From Comamonadaceae bacterium (lineage in GTDB: Bacteria; Pseudomonadota; Gammaproteobacteria; Burkholderiales; Burkholderiaceae_C): DNA of 64,000 nucleotides. A program made the position numbers and the translations under genes. How positions within the stretch are numbered: the stretch's first letter is position 1; each line of letters begins with the position of its first letter. The stretch lies in NCBI GenBank assembly GCA_947442105.1, contig CANEVH010000007.1:1-64000 (forward strand). The letters are read 5' to 3'. Below the pieces are notes generated by a model. The model saw only the letters and a program-made list of their open reading frames with translations. It searched no databases and had not been told where the DNA came from. Shown piece by piece: positions 44,064 through 54,614 of this stretch.

Positions 44064-45020
44064 TTATTGCAAGGCCTGAACGCCTGCCACCAACCAGCCG
44101 CCACCGCTCTTGGGCTTGGTCATGTTCCACACCTCGCGAAACGGGGTCGGGCTGGCGTTCACGTCTTCGCGAATCATGCCGGTGAACTCCACGCTGGCCA
44201 GGTATTCCTCGGGCATTTCTTCAATGCCCAGCAAGCGCGCGTCGAGCGCCTGCACATCGGTGTGGTTGGGCTGCGCACCGGTATGGGTTTCGCGTTCGCT
44301 GAGCTGGGTTTTGATCTCGGACAGCATGCCGTCCGTCATCATGGCGCGCAGGCTGTTGATGTCGGACTTGTCCCAGGCCGCCTGCAAGGTGATGAAGTTG
44401 GCCTTGGCGGCCTGGATGAAGCCTTCGCTGTCAAAACCTGCGGGCACACCCCAAGTCTGCGATCCGAGCAATGCTGAGCCAATCATGGACCCCGAAGCAC
44501 CGCCCGAAACGCCGCTCGCTGTGGGCGCACTCTGGTACTGCGCCGCGTTTTGCTCCCACGGGCGTGCGGAGGCGTCATTGCCCACGTTCTCGGGGCGGTA
44601 GGGGCGCGACTGCGTGCCGCCCATATTGCCAGCGCCCTGGAAGGCAAAAGGACTGGCCGCCGCCTGGCGCCTGCGCATGAAGTAGCCAACCGCCATCATC
44701 ACACCCAAGGCAAGCAGGGCAAACATCAAAATCTGCCCAAAGCCCTCACCCAGACCCAAGGAGCTCGCCAGCCAAGCCAAACCCAAGCCTGCTGCCAAAC
44801 CACCGAGCATGGCGCCCCATGGGCGGCGCGGTGCTGCGGGCGCCGCTGCGTTCGCGGGGCGCGCAGCCGTGTTGCCCGCGCTTTGGGCCGGCGCTGCTTC
44901 GCGCTGCGTCACATTGCTTGATTGCTTGCCCATGGACTTGCCGCCACCCAGTCGCGCAGCCTCGGCGTTTACGCCAGCAAAGAGCAAAAACGCTGTCAAC
45001 ACCAAACTTAACCACTTCAT
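44064..45020 (-). CDS. Tim44-domain membrane protein
   Basis: A 318-residue protein with an N-terminal signal-like segment (MKWLSLVLTAFLLFAGVNAEA) and an Ala/Pro/Gln-rich spacer. A glycine-rich transmembrane region (LGGLAAGLGLAWLASSL) follows, then a second membrane helix. The C-terminal Tim44-like domain starts near FDSEGFIQAAKANFITLQAAW. Tim44-like domains bind membranes or other proteins. It is conserved between ubiE and ubiJ in this bacterial group, and function is unproven. The start at 45020 has a GGAG site. Confidence 0.85.
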   Translation of the reverse strand: MKWLSLVLTAFLLFAGVNAEAARLGGGKSMGKQSSNVTQREAAPAQSAGNTAARPANAAAPAAPRRPWGAMLGGLAAGLGLAWLASSLGLGEGFGQILMFALLALGVMMAVGYFMRRRQAAASPFAFQGAGNMGGTQSRPYRPENVGNDASARPWEQNAAQYQSAPTASGVSGGASGSMIGSALLGSQTWGVPAGFDSEGFIQAAKANFITLQAAWDKSDINSLRAMMTDGMLSEIKTQLSERETHTGAQPNHTDVQALDARLLGIEEMPEEYLASVEFTGMIREDVNASPTPFREVWNMTKPKSGGGWLVAGVQALQ

Positions 45021-45109
45021 ATTGAGTTCTCCAAAAATTAGATGCACCTTACGCAAACTAAAGGGCAGGTGCGGTCAGTTTCCCAAACCACAAGCACCAG
45101 ATTACCTTG

Positions 45110-45841
45110 CTAGCACTTGATTCCAACATGCAGCGCGGCAATACCGCCGGTGAGGTTGTGGAAGTCCACATGGCCGAAACCCCCTTTGTGCATCATGGCT
45201 TTAAGCTCTTTTTGCCCTGGGTGCATGCGAATCGACTCGGCGAGGTAGCGGTAACTGGCATCGTCACCTGCCACCCACTTGCCCAGTTGGGGCAAGACTT
45301 GGAAGGAATACCAGTCGTACAGTTTTTCCAACGGCGGTGCCACTTTGGAAAACTCCAGCACCAGGAGCTTGCCTCCGGGCTTGAGCACGCGGCACATCTC
45401 CGCCAATGCGGCGTCCTTGTGCGTCATATTGCGCAGGCCAAATGCCACGCTGACCAGGTCGAAATAGGCATCCGAGAAGGGCAGCTTTTCAGCATCGCAC
45501 ACCACCGTGGGCAACAAAACGCCCAGGTCAAGCAGCCGGTTGCGCCCCGTGCTGAGCATGGCTTCGTTGATGTCGGTGTGCACCACCTGGCCGGTTTTGC
45601 CTACTTTTTTGGAAAACGCCAGCGCCAGGTCGCCCGTGCCAGCGGCGATGTCCAGCGCCTTTTGGCCTTCTTGCAAATTAGCCACCACCAGGGTGTAGGC
45701 CTTCCAGGCGCGGTGCAGGCCGCCGGACATCAGGTCATTCATCAGGTCGTATTTGGGCGCGACCGAGTCGAACACGCCGCGCACGTGGCGGGCTTTTTCG
45801 GTCTCATCGACCGACTTGAAACCAAAGTGGGTTTTGGACAT
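45110..45841 (-). CDS. ubiE: Ubiquinone/menaquinone biosynthesis C-methyltransferase UbiE
   Basis: UbiE methylates 2-octaprenyl-6-methoxy-1,4-benzoquinol (and demethylmenaquinol). The 243-residue protein starts [20 protein letters not shown]. It has [25 protein letters not shown], the SAM-binding [15 protein letters not shown], and the UbiE signature [24 protein letters not shown]. It lies between DUF971 and the Tim44-like gene; the gap to each neighbour is 35 to 90 bases. Confidence 0.97.
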   Translation of the reverse strand: MSKTHFGFKSVDETEKARHVRGVFDSVAPKYDLMNDLMSGGLHRAWKAYTLVVANLQEGQKALDIAAGTGDLALAFSKKVGKTGQVVHTDINEAMLSTGRNRLLDLGVLLPTVVCDAEKLPFSDAYFDLVSVAFGLRNMTHKDAALAEMCRVLKPGGKLLVLEFSKVAPPLEKLYDWYSFQVLPQLGKWVAGDDASYRYLAESIRMHPGQKELKAMMHKGGFGHVDFHNLTGGIAALHVGIKC

Positions 45842-45876
45842 GGCTTGGTGCTTAAGTGAAAAGTGGCGGACCGCCG

Positions 45877-46290
45877 TCAGTGGCTGGCGCAGCCGTGGCC
45901 CGCAGGCGCGGGCATGGGGCCGTCACGGTCGCGCCCGGCGGCTTGCAGGCGCTGTTCGTATTGCTGCCACAGGCTGGCCTCTTGCGAGCCCAGAAAATAC
46001 AGGTAATCCCAAGAAAAAATACCGCTGTCGTGGCCGTCCGAAAACGCGGGTTGCACCGCGTAGTTGCCGACGGGCTCCAGGCCAGTGAGTTCCACTAGGC
46101 GTTTGCCAGTTTGCAGCACTTCCTGGCCCTCGCCGTGGCCCTGTACTTCGGCGGACGGGGAATACACCCGCATCAGCTCAAACGGAATGCGAAAACTCGC
46201 GCCGTCGGAAAAGCTGATTTCCAGCACGCGCGATTGGCTGTGGGCGGTAATTGCCTGGGGGGTGGGTGCGTCTTTTTTCAGTCCGGCCAT
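45877..46290 (-). CDS. DUF971 domain protein (gamma-butyrobetaine hydroxylase N-terminal-like)
   Basis: A 137-residue protein whose core ([20 protein letters not shown], then [16 protein letters not shown], and [27 protein letters not shown]) is the DUF971 domain. That domain occurs alone or at the N-terminus of gamma-butyrobetaine hydroxylase and may bind metal or an Fe-S target. It ends with a His/Pro-rich tail ([11 protein letters not shown]) that may bind metal. It is conserved next to ubiE in betaproteobacteria. Confidence 0.9.
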   Translation of the reverse strand: MAGLKKDAPTPQAITAHSQSRVLEISFSDGASFRIPFELMRVYSPSAEVQGHGEGQEVLQTGKRLVELTGLEPVGNYAVQPAFSDGHDSGIFSWDYLYFLGSQEASLWQQYEQRLQAAGRDRDGPMPAPAGHGCASH

Positions 46291-46325
46291 GGTGTTTCTT
46301 GGTCTTGGTTTGGTTGCGCCAGAGC

Positions 46326-49300
46326 CTACACCAGCACGCGCTCAATGCCACCGGCATTGGCAATTCGCACATAGTGGGGCAGCCATTCCTTGCCCAAAAT
46401 CTGATTCGCCATTTCGACCACGATGTAGTCGGCCTCCAGCAAGCCGTTATTGAGGTCGTTGCCATAGCGGCTCAGGCCTTGTAGGCAGCTCGGGCAGCTG
46501 GTCAGAATTTTGGTGACGGTGGGCGCGCCCGGTGCAGCACCGGTCAGCACCGCCAGATCAGCCTCGCCCTGGCGCAACTCTTCTTCCTTGCGAAAGCGGA
46601 TTTGCGTGGAAACGTCGGGCCGGGTCACGCCCAGGGTGCCGGATTCGCCGCAGCAGCGCTCGTTTTTAAGCACCGCATCGCCCACCAGGGCCTTGACGGT
46701 TTTCATCGGGTCTTGCAGCTTCATGGGGCTGTGGCAAGGGTCGTGGTACAGGTACCCAGCGCCAGCGCCGCCTTGGGGCACCAGGGTGATACCCTTTTCC
46801 AACAAATATTCGTGGATGTCGATGATGCGGCAGCCTGGGAATATCTTGTCGAATTCGTAGCCCTGCAACTGGTCGTAGCAGGTGCCGCAGCTCACCACCA
46901 CGGTTTTGATGTCCAGGTAGTTCAGCGTATTGGCCACGCGGTGGAACAGCACCCGGTTGTCGGTGATCATCTTCTCGGCCTTATCAAACTGGCCACTGCC
47001 GCGCTGGGGGTAGCCGCAGCACAAATAGCCGGGCGGCAGCACGGTTTGCACCCCGGCATGCCACAACATGGCCTGGGTTGCGAGGCCCACTTGGCTAAAC
47101 AGCCGCTCCGAGCCGCAGCCGGGAAAGTAAAAAACCGCCTCCGTCTCGGAGGTGGTGGTTTGCGGGTTGCGGATGATGGGCACGTAGTCCGCGTCTTCAA
47201 TGTCCAAAAGCGCGCGGGCGGTCTTTTTGGGCAGGCCGCCGGGCATCTTTTTGTTGATGAAGTGGATGATTTGCTCTTTGATGGGCGGCGTGCCTACCGA
47301 GGCTGGGGGCTTGGCGGTCTGCGCCTTGGCAAAGACGCGCAGCACGTCATTGGCCAGGCGCTGCGCCTTAAAGCCCACGCCCACCATGGCCGCACGGGCG
47401 ATCTTGATGGTCTCGGGGTTAGTGGCGTTCAAAAAGAACATGGCTGCGGCATTGCCGGGGCGAAAGCTCTTTTGGCCCATTTTGCGCAGCAGGTTGCGCA
47501 TGTTCATGGTGACGTCGCCAAAGTCGATCTTCACCGGGCAGGGGCTTTCGCATTTGTGGCACACGGTGCAATGGTCGGCCACATCCTCAAACTCCTGCCA
47601 GTGCTTGATGGATACGCCCCGGCGGGTTTGCTCTTCGTACAAAAAGGCCTCTACCAAGAGCGATGTGGCCAAAATCTTGTTGCGCGGGCTGTACAAGAGG
47701 TTGGCGCGCGGGACATGGGTCGCGCACACTGGCTTGCACTTGCCGCAGCGCAGGCAGTCTTTGATCGAGTCCGCAATGGCGCCGATGTCGCTTTGCTGCA
47801 TGATGAGCGACTCGTGGCCCATCAGACCGAAGGACGGCGTATAGGCGTTGGTCAAATCGGCGTAGGTATGCGATTGCGTCCCAGCGCTGCGTTCGGCGGT
47901 TTGCACCGCCATAGGGGGCTGGCGCAACAGCTTGCCCTTGTTAAACCGCCCTTCAGGGTCCACGCGCGCCTTGTAGTCGGTAAACGGCTGCAACTCGGCG
48001 TCACTCAAAAACTCCAGCTTGGTAATGCCAATGCCGTGTTCGCCCGAGATCACGCCGTCCAGCGAACGGGCCAGCGCCATGATGCGTTGCACCGCGCCGT
48101 GGGCGGCTTGCAGCATGTCGTAGTCGTCGCTGTTGACCGGAATATTGGTGTGCACATTGCCGTCACCGGCGTGCATGTGCAGCGCCACCCATACCCGGCT
48201 CTTGAGCACGCGCTGGTGAATGGCAGTGCACTCGGCCAAAATGGCGGCAAACGCGCCGCCGGTGAAGATGCCTTGCAGCGGCTCGCGCAACTGGGTTTTC
48301 CAGCTCGCGCGCAGGCTGTGGTCTTGCAACTGGGCAAACAGCGTGTCCACATTGTCCAACCAGCCTTGCCACTGGGCGCGCACGCCGGCCACCAGCGCCA
48401 CGGCCTGGGCCACACGTTCTTGCAGCAGCTCGGGCGAGGGAATGTCCATCGCGTCATCTGCCTTGCCCATGGGCAGGTTGCCCTGGCTCAAAAACGCCTG
48501 CAGCGCATCGCACAGCGCCAGCTTGTTGCGCAGACTCAGCTCAATATTGATGTGCTCAATGCCGTCGGTGTATTCGGCCATGCGCGGCAGCGGGATCACC
48601 ACGTCTTCGTTGATCTTGAAGGCGTTCGTGTGTTTGCTAATAGCTGCCGTCTTTTTGCGGTCCAGCCAGAACTTTTTGCGCGCTTCGGGGCTGATGGCAA
48701 TAAAGCCCTCGCCACTGCGCGAATTAGCGATCCGAACGACTTCTGAGGTGGCGCGCGCCACCGCATCGGCGTCGTCCCCGGCAATGTCGCCAAACAGCGC
48801 CATTTTTGGCAGGCCGCCGCGCTTGGACTTGGTGGCGTAACCCACGGCTTTCAAGTAGCGGTCGTCCAGATGCTCCAAACCGGCCAGCACCACGCCCGAG
48901 CGCTTTTGCTCGGCGAACATGAAGTCCTTGATCTCCACAATGCTGGGCACCGCGTCCCGCGCGTGACCAAAAAACTCCAGCACCACGGTCCGCGTGTGCG
49001 CTGGCATGCGGTGCAGCACCCAGCGCGCGCTGGTGATCAGGCCGTCGCAGCCTTCTTTTTGAATGCCGGGCAGGCCGCTCAAGAACTTGTCGGTCACGTC
49101 CTTGCCCAGACCTTCTTTGCGAAAGGTCTTGCCGGGAATGTCCAAGCGCTCGGTGCGCAACTTGGTTTTGCCGTCGGCCTGGTAATACTGCAGCTCAAAG
49201 CTGGCCACGTCAGCGTCATGGATCTTGCCCATGTTGTGGTTGACGCGGGTCACTTCCAGCCATTCGGCTTGGGGCGTGACCATGCGCCAGCTCGCCAGGT

Positions 49301-50255
49301 TGTCCAGCGCCGTGCCCCACAGCACGGCTTTTTTGCCGCCGGCGTTCATGGCGATATTGCCGCCTATGCAGCTTGCTTCGGCAGACGTGGGGTCCACCGC
49401 AAACACAAAGCCGCCGCGCTCGGCGGCGTCGGCCACGCGCTGGGTGACCACACCGGCCTCCGACCAGACGGTGGCGACATCCACGTCCAGCCCTGGCAGG
49501 CGTTTCATCTCGACTTCGGTCATGGCTTCGAGCTTTTCGGTGTTGATCACCGCGCTCTTCCAGGTCAGCGGAATCGCGCCGCCGGTGTAGCCGGTGCCGC
49601 CGCCGCGCGGAATGATGGTCAGGCCCAAATCAATGCAGCCTTTGACCAAACCGGCCATTTCTTCTTCCGAGTCGGGCGTGAGCACCACAAACGGGTATTC
49701 CACGCGCCAGTCGGTGGCGTCGGTCACGTGGCTCACGCGCGAGAGGCCGTCAAACTTGACGTTGTCTTTGGCGGTGAGCTTGTGCAGCAGTTTTTGGGAC
49801 TTTTTCCGCAGCGCGGCCACTTCGTTAAAAGCGGCGTTAAAGCCATGCACCGCCTTGCGGGCGGACACCAGCAGCTCCATCACCATGGCGTCGCGCTCAC
49901 CGTCGGCGTCGGGCGTGCGGCGCTTTTCCACTTCAGCCAGGCGGTGGTTCAGCGCATCGACCAACTGGCCCCGGCGCTTGGGGTTGTCCAGCAGGTCGTC
50001 TTGCAAATAGGGGTTGCGCTGCACCACCCAAATGTCGCCCAGCACCTCGTACAGCATGCGCGCCGAGCGACCGGTGCGGCGCTCTTCGCGCAGGGCGTTG
50101 AGCGTTTCCCAGGCCTGCTGGCCCAAAAGGCGGATGACGATCTCGCGGTCAGAGAACGAGGTGTAGTTGTACGGAATTTCGCGGATGCGCTCATTGCCCG
50201 ATTGAACGGGGAGAAGCGAAGGCAGCAAATGGGCGAGGGAAGTGGGGGCGTTCAT
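46326..50255 (-). CDS. FAD-linked 2-hydroxyacid (D-lactate-type) dehydrogenase fused to an Fe-S / CCG-domain subunit
   Basis: A large (1309 aa) fusion that likely oxidises D-lactate or another 2-hydroxyacid and passes electrons to quinone. The N-terminal part (DUF3683-like, to about 180) precedes the FAD-binding domain with [36 protein letters not shown] and [12 protein letters not shown]. From about residue 850 a GlpC-like part follows with two 4Fe-4S motifs ([11 protein letters not shown] and [11 protein letters not shown]). Cysteine-rich CCG modules follow ([46 protein letters not shown]). Start ATG 50255 is preferred; an in-frame start at 50330 is possible. It follows the DUF971/ubi cluster on the same strand. 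Confidence 0.93.
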   Translation of the reverse strand: MNAPTSLAHLLPSLLPVQSGNERIREIPYNYTSFSDREIVIRLLGQQAWETLNALREERRTGRSARMLYEVLGDIWVVQRNPYLQDDLLDNPKRRGQLVDALNHRLAEVEKRRTPDADGERDAMVMELLVSARKAVHGFNAAFNEVAALRKKSQKLLHKLTAKDNVKFDGLSRVSHVTDATDWRVEYPFVVLTPDSEEEMAGLVKGCIDLGLTIIPRGGGTGYTGGAIPLTWKSAVINTEKLEAMTEVEMKRLPGLDVDVATVWSEAGVVTQRVADAAERGGFVFAVDPTSAEASCIGGNIAMNAGGKKAVLWGTALDNLASWRMVTPQAEWLEVTRVNHNMGKIHDADVASFELQYYQADGKTKLRTERLDIPGKTFRKEGLGKDVTDKFLSGLPGIQKEGCDGLITSARWVLHRMPAHTRTVVLEFFGHARDAVPSIVEIKDFMFAEQKRSGVVLAGLEHLDDRYLKAVGYATKSKRGGLPKMALFGDIAGDDADAVARATSEVVRIANSRSGEGFIAISPEARKKFWLDRKKTAAISKHTNAFKINEDVVIPLPRMAEYTDGIEHINIELSLRNKLALCDALQAFLSQGNLPMGKADDAMDIPSPELLQERVAQAVALVAGVRAQWQGWLDNVDTLFAQLQDHSLRASWKTQLREPLQGIFTGGAFAAILAECTAIHQRVLKSRVWVALHMHAGDGNVHTNIPVNSDDYDMLQAAHGAVQRIMALARSLDGVISGEHGIGITKLEFLSDAELQPFTDYKARVDPEGRFNKGKLLRQPPMAVQTAERSAGTQSHTYADLTNAYTPSFGLMGHESLIMQQSDIGAIADSIKDCLRCGKCKPVCATHVPRANLLYSPRNKILATSLLVEAFLYEEQTRRGVSIKHWQEFEDVADHCTVCHKCESPCPVKIDFGDVTMNMRNLLRKMGQKSFRPGNAAAMFFLNATNPETIKIARAAMVGVGFKAQRLANDVLRVFAKAQTAKPPASVGTPPIKEQIIHFINKKMPGGLPKKTARALLDIEDADYVPIIRNPQTTTSETEAVFYFPGCGSERLFSQVGLATQAMLWHAGVQTVLPPGYLCCGYPQRGSGQFDKAEKMITDNRVLFHRVANTLNYLDIKTVVVSCGTCYDQLQGYEFDKIFPGCRIIDIHEYLLEKGITLVPQGGAGAGYLYHDPCHSPMKLQDPMKTVKALVGDAVLKNERCCGESGTLGVTRPDVSTQIRFRKEEELRQGEADLAVLTGAAPGAPTVTKILTSCPSCLQGLSRYGNDLNNGLLEADYIVVEMANQILGKEWLPHYVRIANAGGIERVLV

Positions 50256-50384
50256 CAGGCAGTTTGGTTGCGGCGCGTCCGTAGGGTGGGCACCACAGAG
50301 GCGGCTGTTGATGGTACCGCAGTGCAGCATTCACGGGCGGTGGGTGGGGCGAAGCCTGCGGGCGCCAGCGGTTAAATTCGCCCC

Positions 50385-51182
50385 ATGACCCCACACCCCG
50401 CCCTTGCCCCCCCCGCCCCCTGGCCCTACCCCCGCTGGATAGCCCACCGGGGCGCGGGCACGCTGGCGCCCGAGAATACCCTGTCCGCCTTTCGCCTGGG
50501 CGCATCCCACGGCTACTGCATGTTTGAGTGCGACGTCAAACTCAGCAGCGACGGCGTGCCCTTTTTGCTGCACGACGACACGCTGGCGCGCACTGTGGAC
50601 CTGTCTGCCCTGCCTCGCAGCGCCAACCCGGTGGCGGGCCAACACCCCTGGCACACGCTATCGCAGCTAGACGCCGGGCGCTGGCACAGCGCCACTTTTG
50701 CGGGCGAGCCGCTGCCCACCCTAGAGGCTGTTGCCCGCTTTTGCATCGCCAACGGCTATTTCCTCAATATTGAGATCAAACCGACCGTGGGCACCGAGCG
50801 CCACACCGGCAACTTTGTGGCACAGCACTCGGCGCGCCTGTGGAAGGGTGCGGCGGTGCCGCCCCTGCTGACCTCGTTTGACATCGCCGCCCTCGAAGGC
50901 GCGCAGGCCGCGCAGCCCGAACTGCCGCGCGGCCTGCTGATCCATGCGCTGGACGGCCAAAGCTGGGCGCAGTGGCTGCGCCACGCCACGCGGCTGGGCT
51001 GCCAGGCCATTGTGTGCAACCACGAACTGTGGGGCGCAGAGTCCGTAGCCCTGGCCAAAGCGGCCGGTTTTCGATTGCTGAGCTACACCGTGAATGAGGC
51101 CCAAGAGGCGCAGCGCCTGCTGGACTTGGGCACCGACGGGGTGATTACGGACCGGGTGGACAGCTTCAGCCCCACGGCCTGA
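50385..51182 (+). CDS. ugpQ: Glycerophosphodiester phosphodiesterase
   Basis: Hydrolyses glycerophosphodiesters to sn-glycerol 3-phosphate and an alcohol. The 265-residue protein has the GDPD signature WIAHRGAGTLAPENTLSAF, FECDVKLSSDGVPFLLHDD, FLNIEIKPTVGTE and a C-terminal LGTDGVITDRVDS. It is transcribed away from the D-lactate-type dehydrogenase with about 130 bases between start codons. Confidence 0.96.
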   Translation: MTPHPALAPPAPWPYPRWIAHRGAGTLAPENTLSAFRLGASHGYCMFECDVKLSSDGVPFLLHDDTLARTVDLSALPRSANPVAGQHPWHTLSQLDAGRWHSATFAGEPLPTLEAVARFCIANGYFLNIEIKPTVGTERHTGNFVAQHSARLWKGAAVPPLLTSFDIAALEGAQAAQPELPRGLLIHALDGQSWAQWLRHATRLGCQAIVCNHELWGAESVALAKAAGFRLLSYTVNEAQEAQRLLDLGTDGVITDRVDSFSPTA

Positions 51183-51260
51183 AAAAAATATTTTCCGGGA
51201 TTAATTTTTTATCGTTAAACAGTACATAATTAATGCATTGCAACTCATTACCGTATTGCC

Positions 51261-51836
51261 ATGCCTTATTTCGGTACCGTCGCATCCAGCGATTTAGACA
51301 GCTCCCAAACGCCTGCGCTTCGCAAACTGCGACGCCTGGCCCATCTGCTGCGGGCGGTCAGCGCGGGCTATGCGTGCTGGGTTTTATGGGGCATCCTGAC
51401 CTGGTGGCTGGACGCGGAAAAAGTACAGCGCAACTTTTCCAGCTACTTGGGCCGAGACCTGTCCGCCATGGCTGCTTCCCAGCGCTACGGCGCGTTGGCC
51501 CTGGACCTGTTGGCTTGGCTCCTGCTGGTGGCGGCGGTGGTGTATTGCTGGAAGTTTCTGAGCTGCCTGAGTTTGCCCCATCGTTTGCGCGAAGCGGCGA
51601 AGCACATATCGCTTTGCGCCTGGTACGCCATTGCCTGCGAAACCTTCTCCGAGCTGTCGCGCCCGGTGCAAAGTTTTTTACTCACCATGCACTTGCCAGC
51701 TACAGAACAGCTCTGGAAATGGAGCTTTCGCAACGTTGACCTTTTGGCCATTCTGTTTTGCTTGGCGTTGCTCATGTTCGCCTACCTATTCAACTGGACC
51801 ATGGAACTGGCCGAAGAAAACCGGAGCTTTGTCTGA
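51261..51836 (+). CDS. DUF2975 membrane protein
   Basis: A 191-residue protein with about four membrane segments (including WVLWGILTWWL, LALDLLAWLLLVAAVVYCW, AILFCLALLMFAYLFNW) that fits the DUF2975 family. Such genes are very often paired with an XRE-type regulator, as here, where the next gene starts within this gene's stop (TGATG). They may form a membrane-sensing regulator pair. The 78 bases upstream are unusually AT-rich (TAATTTTTTATCGTTAAAC), so the promoter is probably there. Confidence 0.85.
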   Translation: MPYFGTVASSDLDSSQTPALRKLRRLAHLLRAVSAGYACWVLWGILTWWLDAEKVQRNFSSYLGRDLSAMAASQRYGALALDLLAWLLLVAAVVYCWKFLSCLSLPHRLREAAKHISLCAWYAIACETFSELSRPVQSFLLTMHLPATEQLWKWSFRNVDLLAILFCLALLMFAYLFNWTMELAEENRSFV

Positions 51837-52072
51837 TGCCCATCGTGGTGAACCTGGACGTGATGCTGGCCAAGCGCAAGATGCGCTCCCGCGAGCTGGC
51901 GGAGCTGGTAGGCATCACCGAGCAAAACATCTCCCTGCTCAAGTCCGGCAAGGTCAAAGGCTTGCGCTTTGAGACCTTGGAGAGCATTTGCAAGGTGCTG
52001 CAGTGCCAGCCCGGCGATATTTTGGAATTTGTCAACCAGCCTGACGCGCCCAGCGCGTCCAACCCACCATGA
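51836..52072 (+). CDS. XRE/Cro-family transcriptional regulator (YozG-like)
   Basis: A 78-residue single helix-turn-helix protein (MPIVVNLDVMLAKRKMRSRELAELVGITEQNISLLKSGK, then LRFETLESICKVLQCQPGDILEF). Such small regulators pair with DUF2975 membrane proteins. Both ends are coupled: TGATG from the DUF2975 gene and ATGA into the S9-peptidase gene. It may control this three-gene operon. Confidence 0.93.
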   Translation: MPIVVNLDVMLAKRKMRSRELAELVGITEQNISLLKSGKVKGLRFETLESICKVLQCQPGDILEFVNQPDAPSASNPP

Positions 52073-54064
52073 AAAAACTGCTTGTACTCCTGGCCAGCAG
52101 CGTGCTGCTTGCCGCTTGCGGCACCGCGCCTAACCATCCCGCTCTTTCACAAAGCGCACCGCAGCCCACCACCCAAGGCGCGCCAAGGTCTGTGGCTTTG
52201 CCGCCTTTGGTGCCCACCCGCATGTATGTGGCGGACTGGGACGGCAACGGCGGCTACCAAATTTCACCCGACGGCAAACGATTGATGTGGGCGGCGCGCA
52301 AGGGCTTGAACCAAGGCTTGTTTGTGAAGGACCTGGAGACGGGAGCGGTACACAGCTACGCGCTTGCGTGGCTGGGCCGATGGGCAGAAGACAGCCGCCA
52401 TATCTTGCTGCAGGTTCACAACGGTGACGAAAACAGCGCGGTGATGCAGCTCGACAGCTTTGAGAAGTCGCTTGTTTTGAAAAACCTCACCCCTTTTCCG
52501 GGCACCAAGTCGTTTTTGCATTCCACCATCGATGGCAGCGACGATTTGCTGATTCAAAGCAACCAACGCAACGCCAAGGTGTTTGACCTCTACCGCTACC
52601 GTGCGGCCACGGGCGCTTTGGAACTGCTTGCCGAAAATCCAGGCACGGTTCAACTCTGGATGACGGACCGCGCGGGCGAGCTGGTGGCGCGCGCGCAAAG
52701 ACGAGAACCAATGGGTGGCTGAGGTCGCTCGGGTATCGGGCAGCACGGTCGAGTGGAAAAAGTCCTTCAGCGTGCCCTTAAGCGACCTCGTCATTCCGTT
52801 GGAGCCGTCCAAAGACCCGCGTTTTGCCTGGGCCTTGTCCAACCGAGGGCGCGACAAGATCGCCTTGGTCCGACTCGACCTTCAGAGCGGCGAGGAAAGT
52901 GTGTTTTTCGCCGATCCGCGCGTCGACGTATCGCAGGTCTACATCAGCCGAAAAACGGATGTGCCCATGGCCCTCACACTCGAACCTGGTGCGCAGGAGT
53001 GGCGATTTTTTGATCCGAAACTGCAAGCGCTTGCCGACACACTGCGCAGGCCAAGTACAAGCCGTATTGAAGTGGTCAGCATCAGCCGCGACGAAAACCA
53101 ACTGATAGTGGTCGAACGCGACAGCGCAGGCGGCAGGCACCTGCTGGTAGACGCCACCACCCAGCGCAGCACGGCACTGGGCGAATTGAGCAGCAGCCGC
53201 ATGCACGCGATCAGCCCGCTGCCCAAACAAGTCCCGGTGGCCTTCGCAGCCCGCGACGGCCTGCCGCTGCACGGCTACTTAACAACTCCGATAGACGTCA
53301 AAGGCCAGCAAATCAACAACGCGCCCACCGTAGTGCTGGTACATGGCGGCCCCTGGGCGCGCGACTTTGGCTCTTCCGACGGGATGCCCTTTTTCCTTGC
53401 CAACCGGGGTTACGCGGTGCTGCAAGTGAACTACCGGGGATCGTCGGGCTACGGTAAAGCGTTTGAAGAGGCCGCCAAAGGCGAATTTGCCGGCAAGATG
53501 CACACCGACTTGCTCGATGGCGTGGACTACCTGGTGCAGCAAGGCATTACCGACCCCGCCAAAGTCGCCATCATGGGCGGAAGCTACGGCGGCTATGCCA
53601 GTTTGGTCGGCATGACGCACACGCCGGGTCGATTCGCGTGCGGCATCAGCCTGTTTGGCATGTCTGATATTGCCTCACTCCTCACGGACGCGCCCCCTTA
53701 CTGGAGCAACACGATGTTCAAATGGCATGACTATGTGGGCGACCCGACCAAGCCCGAAGACCTGCAACGCATGCGCGACAAGTCACCGCTGTACAAAGCC
53801 GACCAGGTGCGCGGCCCGGTATTGATTTTGCAAGGCGCCAGAGACGCGCGGGTTCACCTGGACCAGTCCACCCGCATGGTCGAGGCCCTGCAAAAAGCAG
53901 GCAAGCCGGTGGACTTTGTGCTGCTTCCCAAGGCCGGCCACAACCTCTACCGCTGGACGGACGCACTCACCTACTACCGCAAGACCGAAGACTTTCTGGC
54001 GCAATGCCTGGGCGGCCGCAGCGCAGGCTATGACTTCTTTGAGCTGGGCCGCCTGATTTTTTAA
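52069..54064 (+). pseudogene. S9-family (prolyl-oligopeptidase-like) secreted peptidase, frameshifted
   Basis: Two adjoining frames (52069-52722, and 52697-54064 in the +1 frame) together make one S9-family lipoprotein of about 660 residues. The first has a signal and lipobox VLLAACGT and a beta-propeller N-part. The second continues the propeller (KDENQWVAEVARVSG) and holds the alpha/beta-hydrolase catalytic domain (GGSYGGYASLVG nucleophile Ser, DARVHLDQS Asp, AGHNLYRW His). The frames meet at a (GC)5 tract at 52687-52696: one base too many there turns VARARKDENQ into VARAQRREPMGG-stop. It is therefore a broken gene, a sequencing error, or frameshifted in vivo. It begins in the XRE gene's stop (ATGA). 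Confidence 0.85.
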
Positions 54065-54086
54065 GTTCAGCGTCGGCGTGTGGAGC

Positions 54087-54614
54087 TCAGTCCCCAAACC
54101 TGTAGCAGCACACCGTAGTCCGCCCCGAGCCGTGTGGGTGGCGCCGGGGGTCGGCATAGGTGTCAATCTCCACAAATCCGGCGCGGCGCATCATGCCCGC
54201 TGAGGCCAGGTTTTCTTCATGGCGGTCGATAAACACCGACGCCACCCCTATTTTGGAAAGCGAAGCGAGCGCTTCGCGCAGCAGCTGCGTGCCCAAACCT
54301 TGGCCCACCCAGTCGCGCCGCACCACGGCCTCGCTCACGTAGCCCTGGGGCGTGCCGCGCAGAGGTGCAGTCAGGTAGCGGTCAAAGTCGGTGCTCAGGC
54401 CAAAAGTCACCGCGCCCAGAAGGTGTCCGTCTTGCAGCGCCAGCACGCCGTAGTCGCGGCCTTGGGCGATGTCTTCCAGGTGCTCGCGTATGCCGTCTTC
54501 GGGCAGGTAGTTCCAGACATTGGCGCCATGCTCGAAGATCAGCGCTTGCAGCGCAGGCAGGTGTTCTGCACCTGCCGCAACCATGGCCATGCCGCCCGGC
54601 GCTGTTGCGCTCAT
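54087..54614 (-). CDS. GNAT-family N-acetyltransferase
   Basis: A 175-residue acetyltransferase with the acetyl-CoA loop VVRRDWVGQGLGTQLLREAL and a following IDRHEENLASAGMMRRAGF. Substrate unknown. The start overlaps the stop of the upstream small membrane gene (ATGA), so both are co-translated on the minus strand, divergent from hemA. Confidence 0.88.
   Translation of the reverse strand: MSATAPGGMAMVAAGAEHLPALQALIFEHGANVWNYLPEDGIREHLEDIAQGRDYGVLALQDGHLLGAVTFGLSTDFDRYLTAPLRGTPQGYVSEAVVRRDWVGQGLGTQLLREALASLSKIGVASVFIDRHEENLASAGMMRRAGFVEIDTYADPRRHPHGSGRTTVCCYRFGD

Noticed and set aside
44471-44921. Long open frames on the strand opposite the Tim44-like gene
   Set aside because: High-GC third-position bias creates long antisense frames throughout; these lack homology-like motifs and start signals. 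The same applies to many antisense frames over aspS, ubiB and the large dehydrogenase.
52687-52700. Programmed frameshifting in the S9 peptidase gene
   Set aside because: A +1 shift would be needed, and there is no known +1 slippery codon, stem-loop or in-frame stop context; a slipped GC tract is a simpler explanation.
52069-52722. S9 peptidase N-part as a separate functional short protein
   Set aside because: Its last residues after the GC tract diverge from the family, while the next frame continues the same protein, so it is one broken gene.
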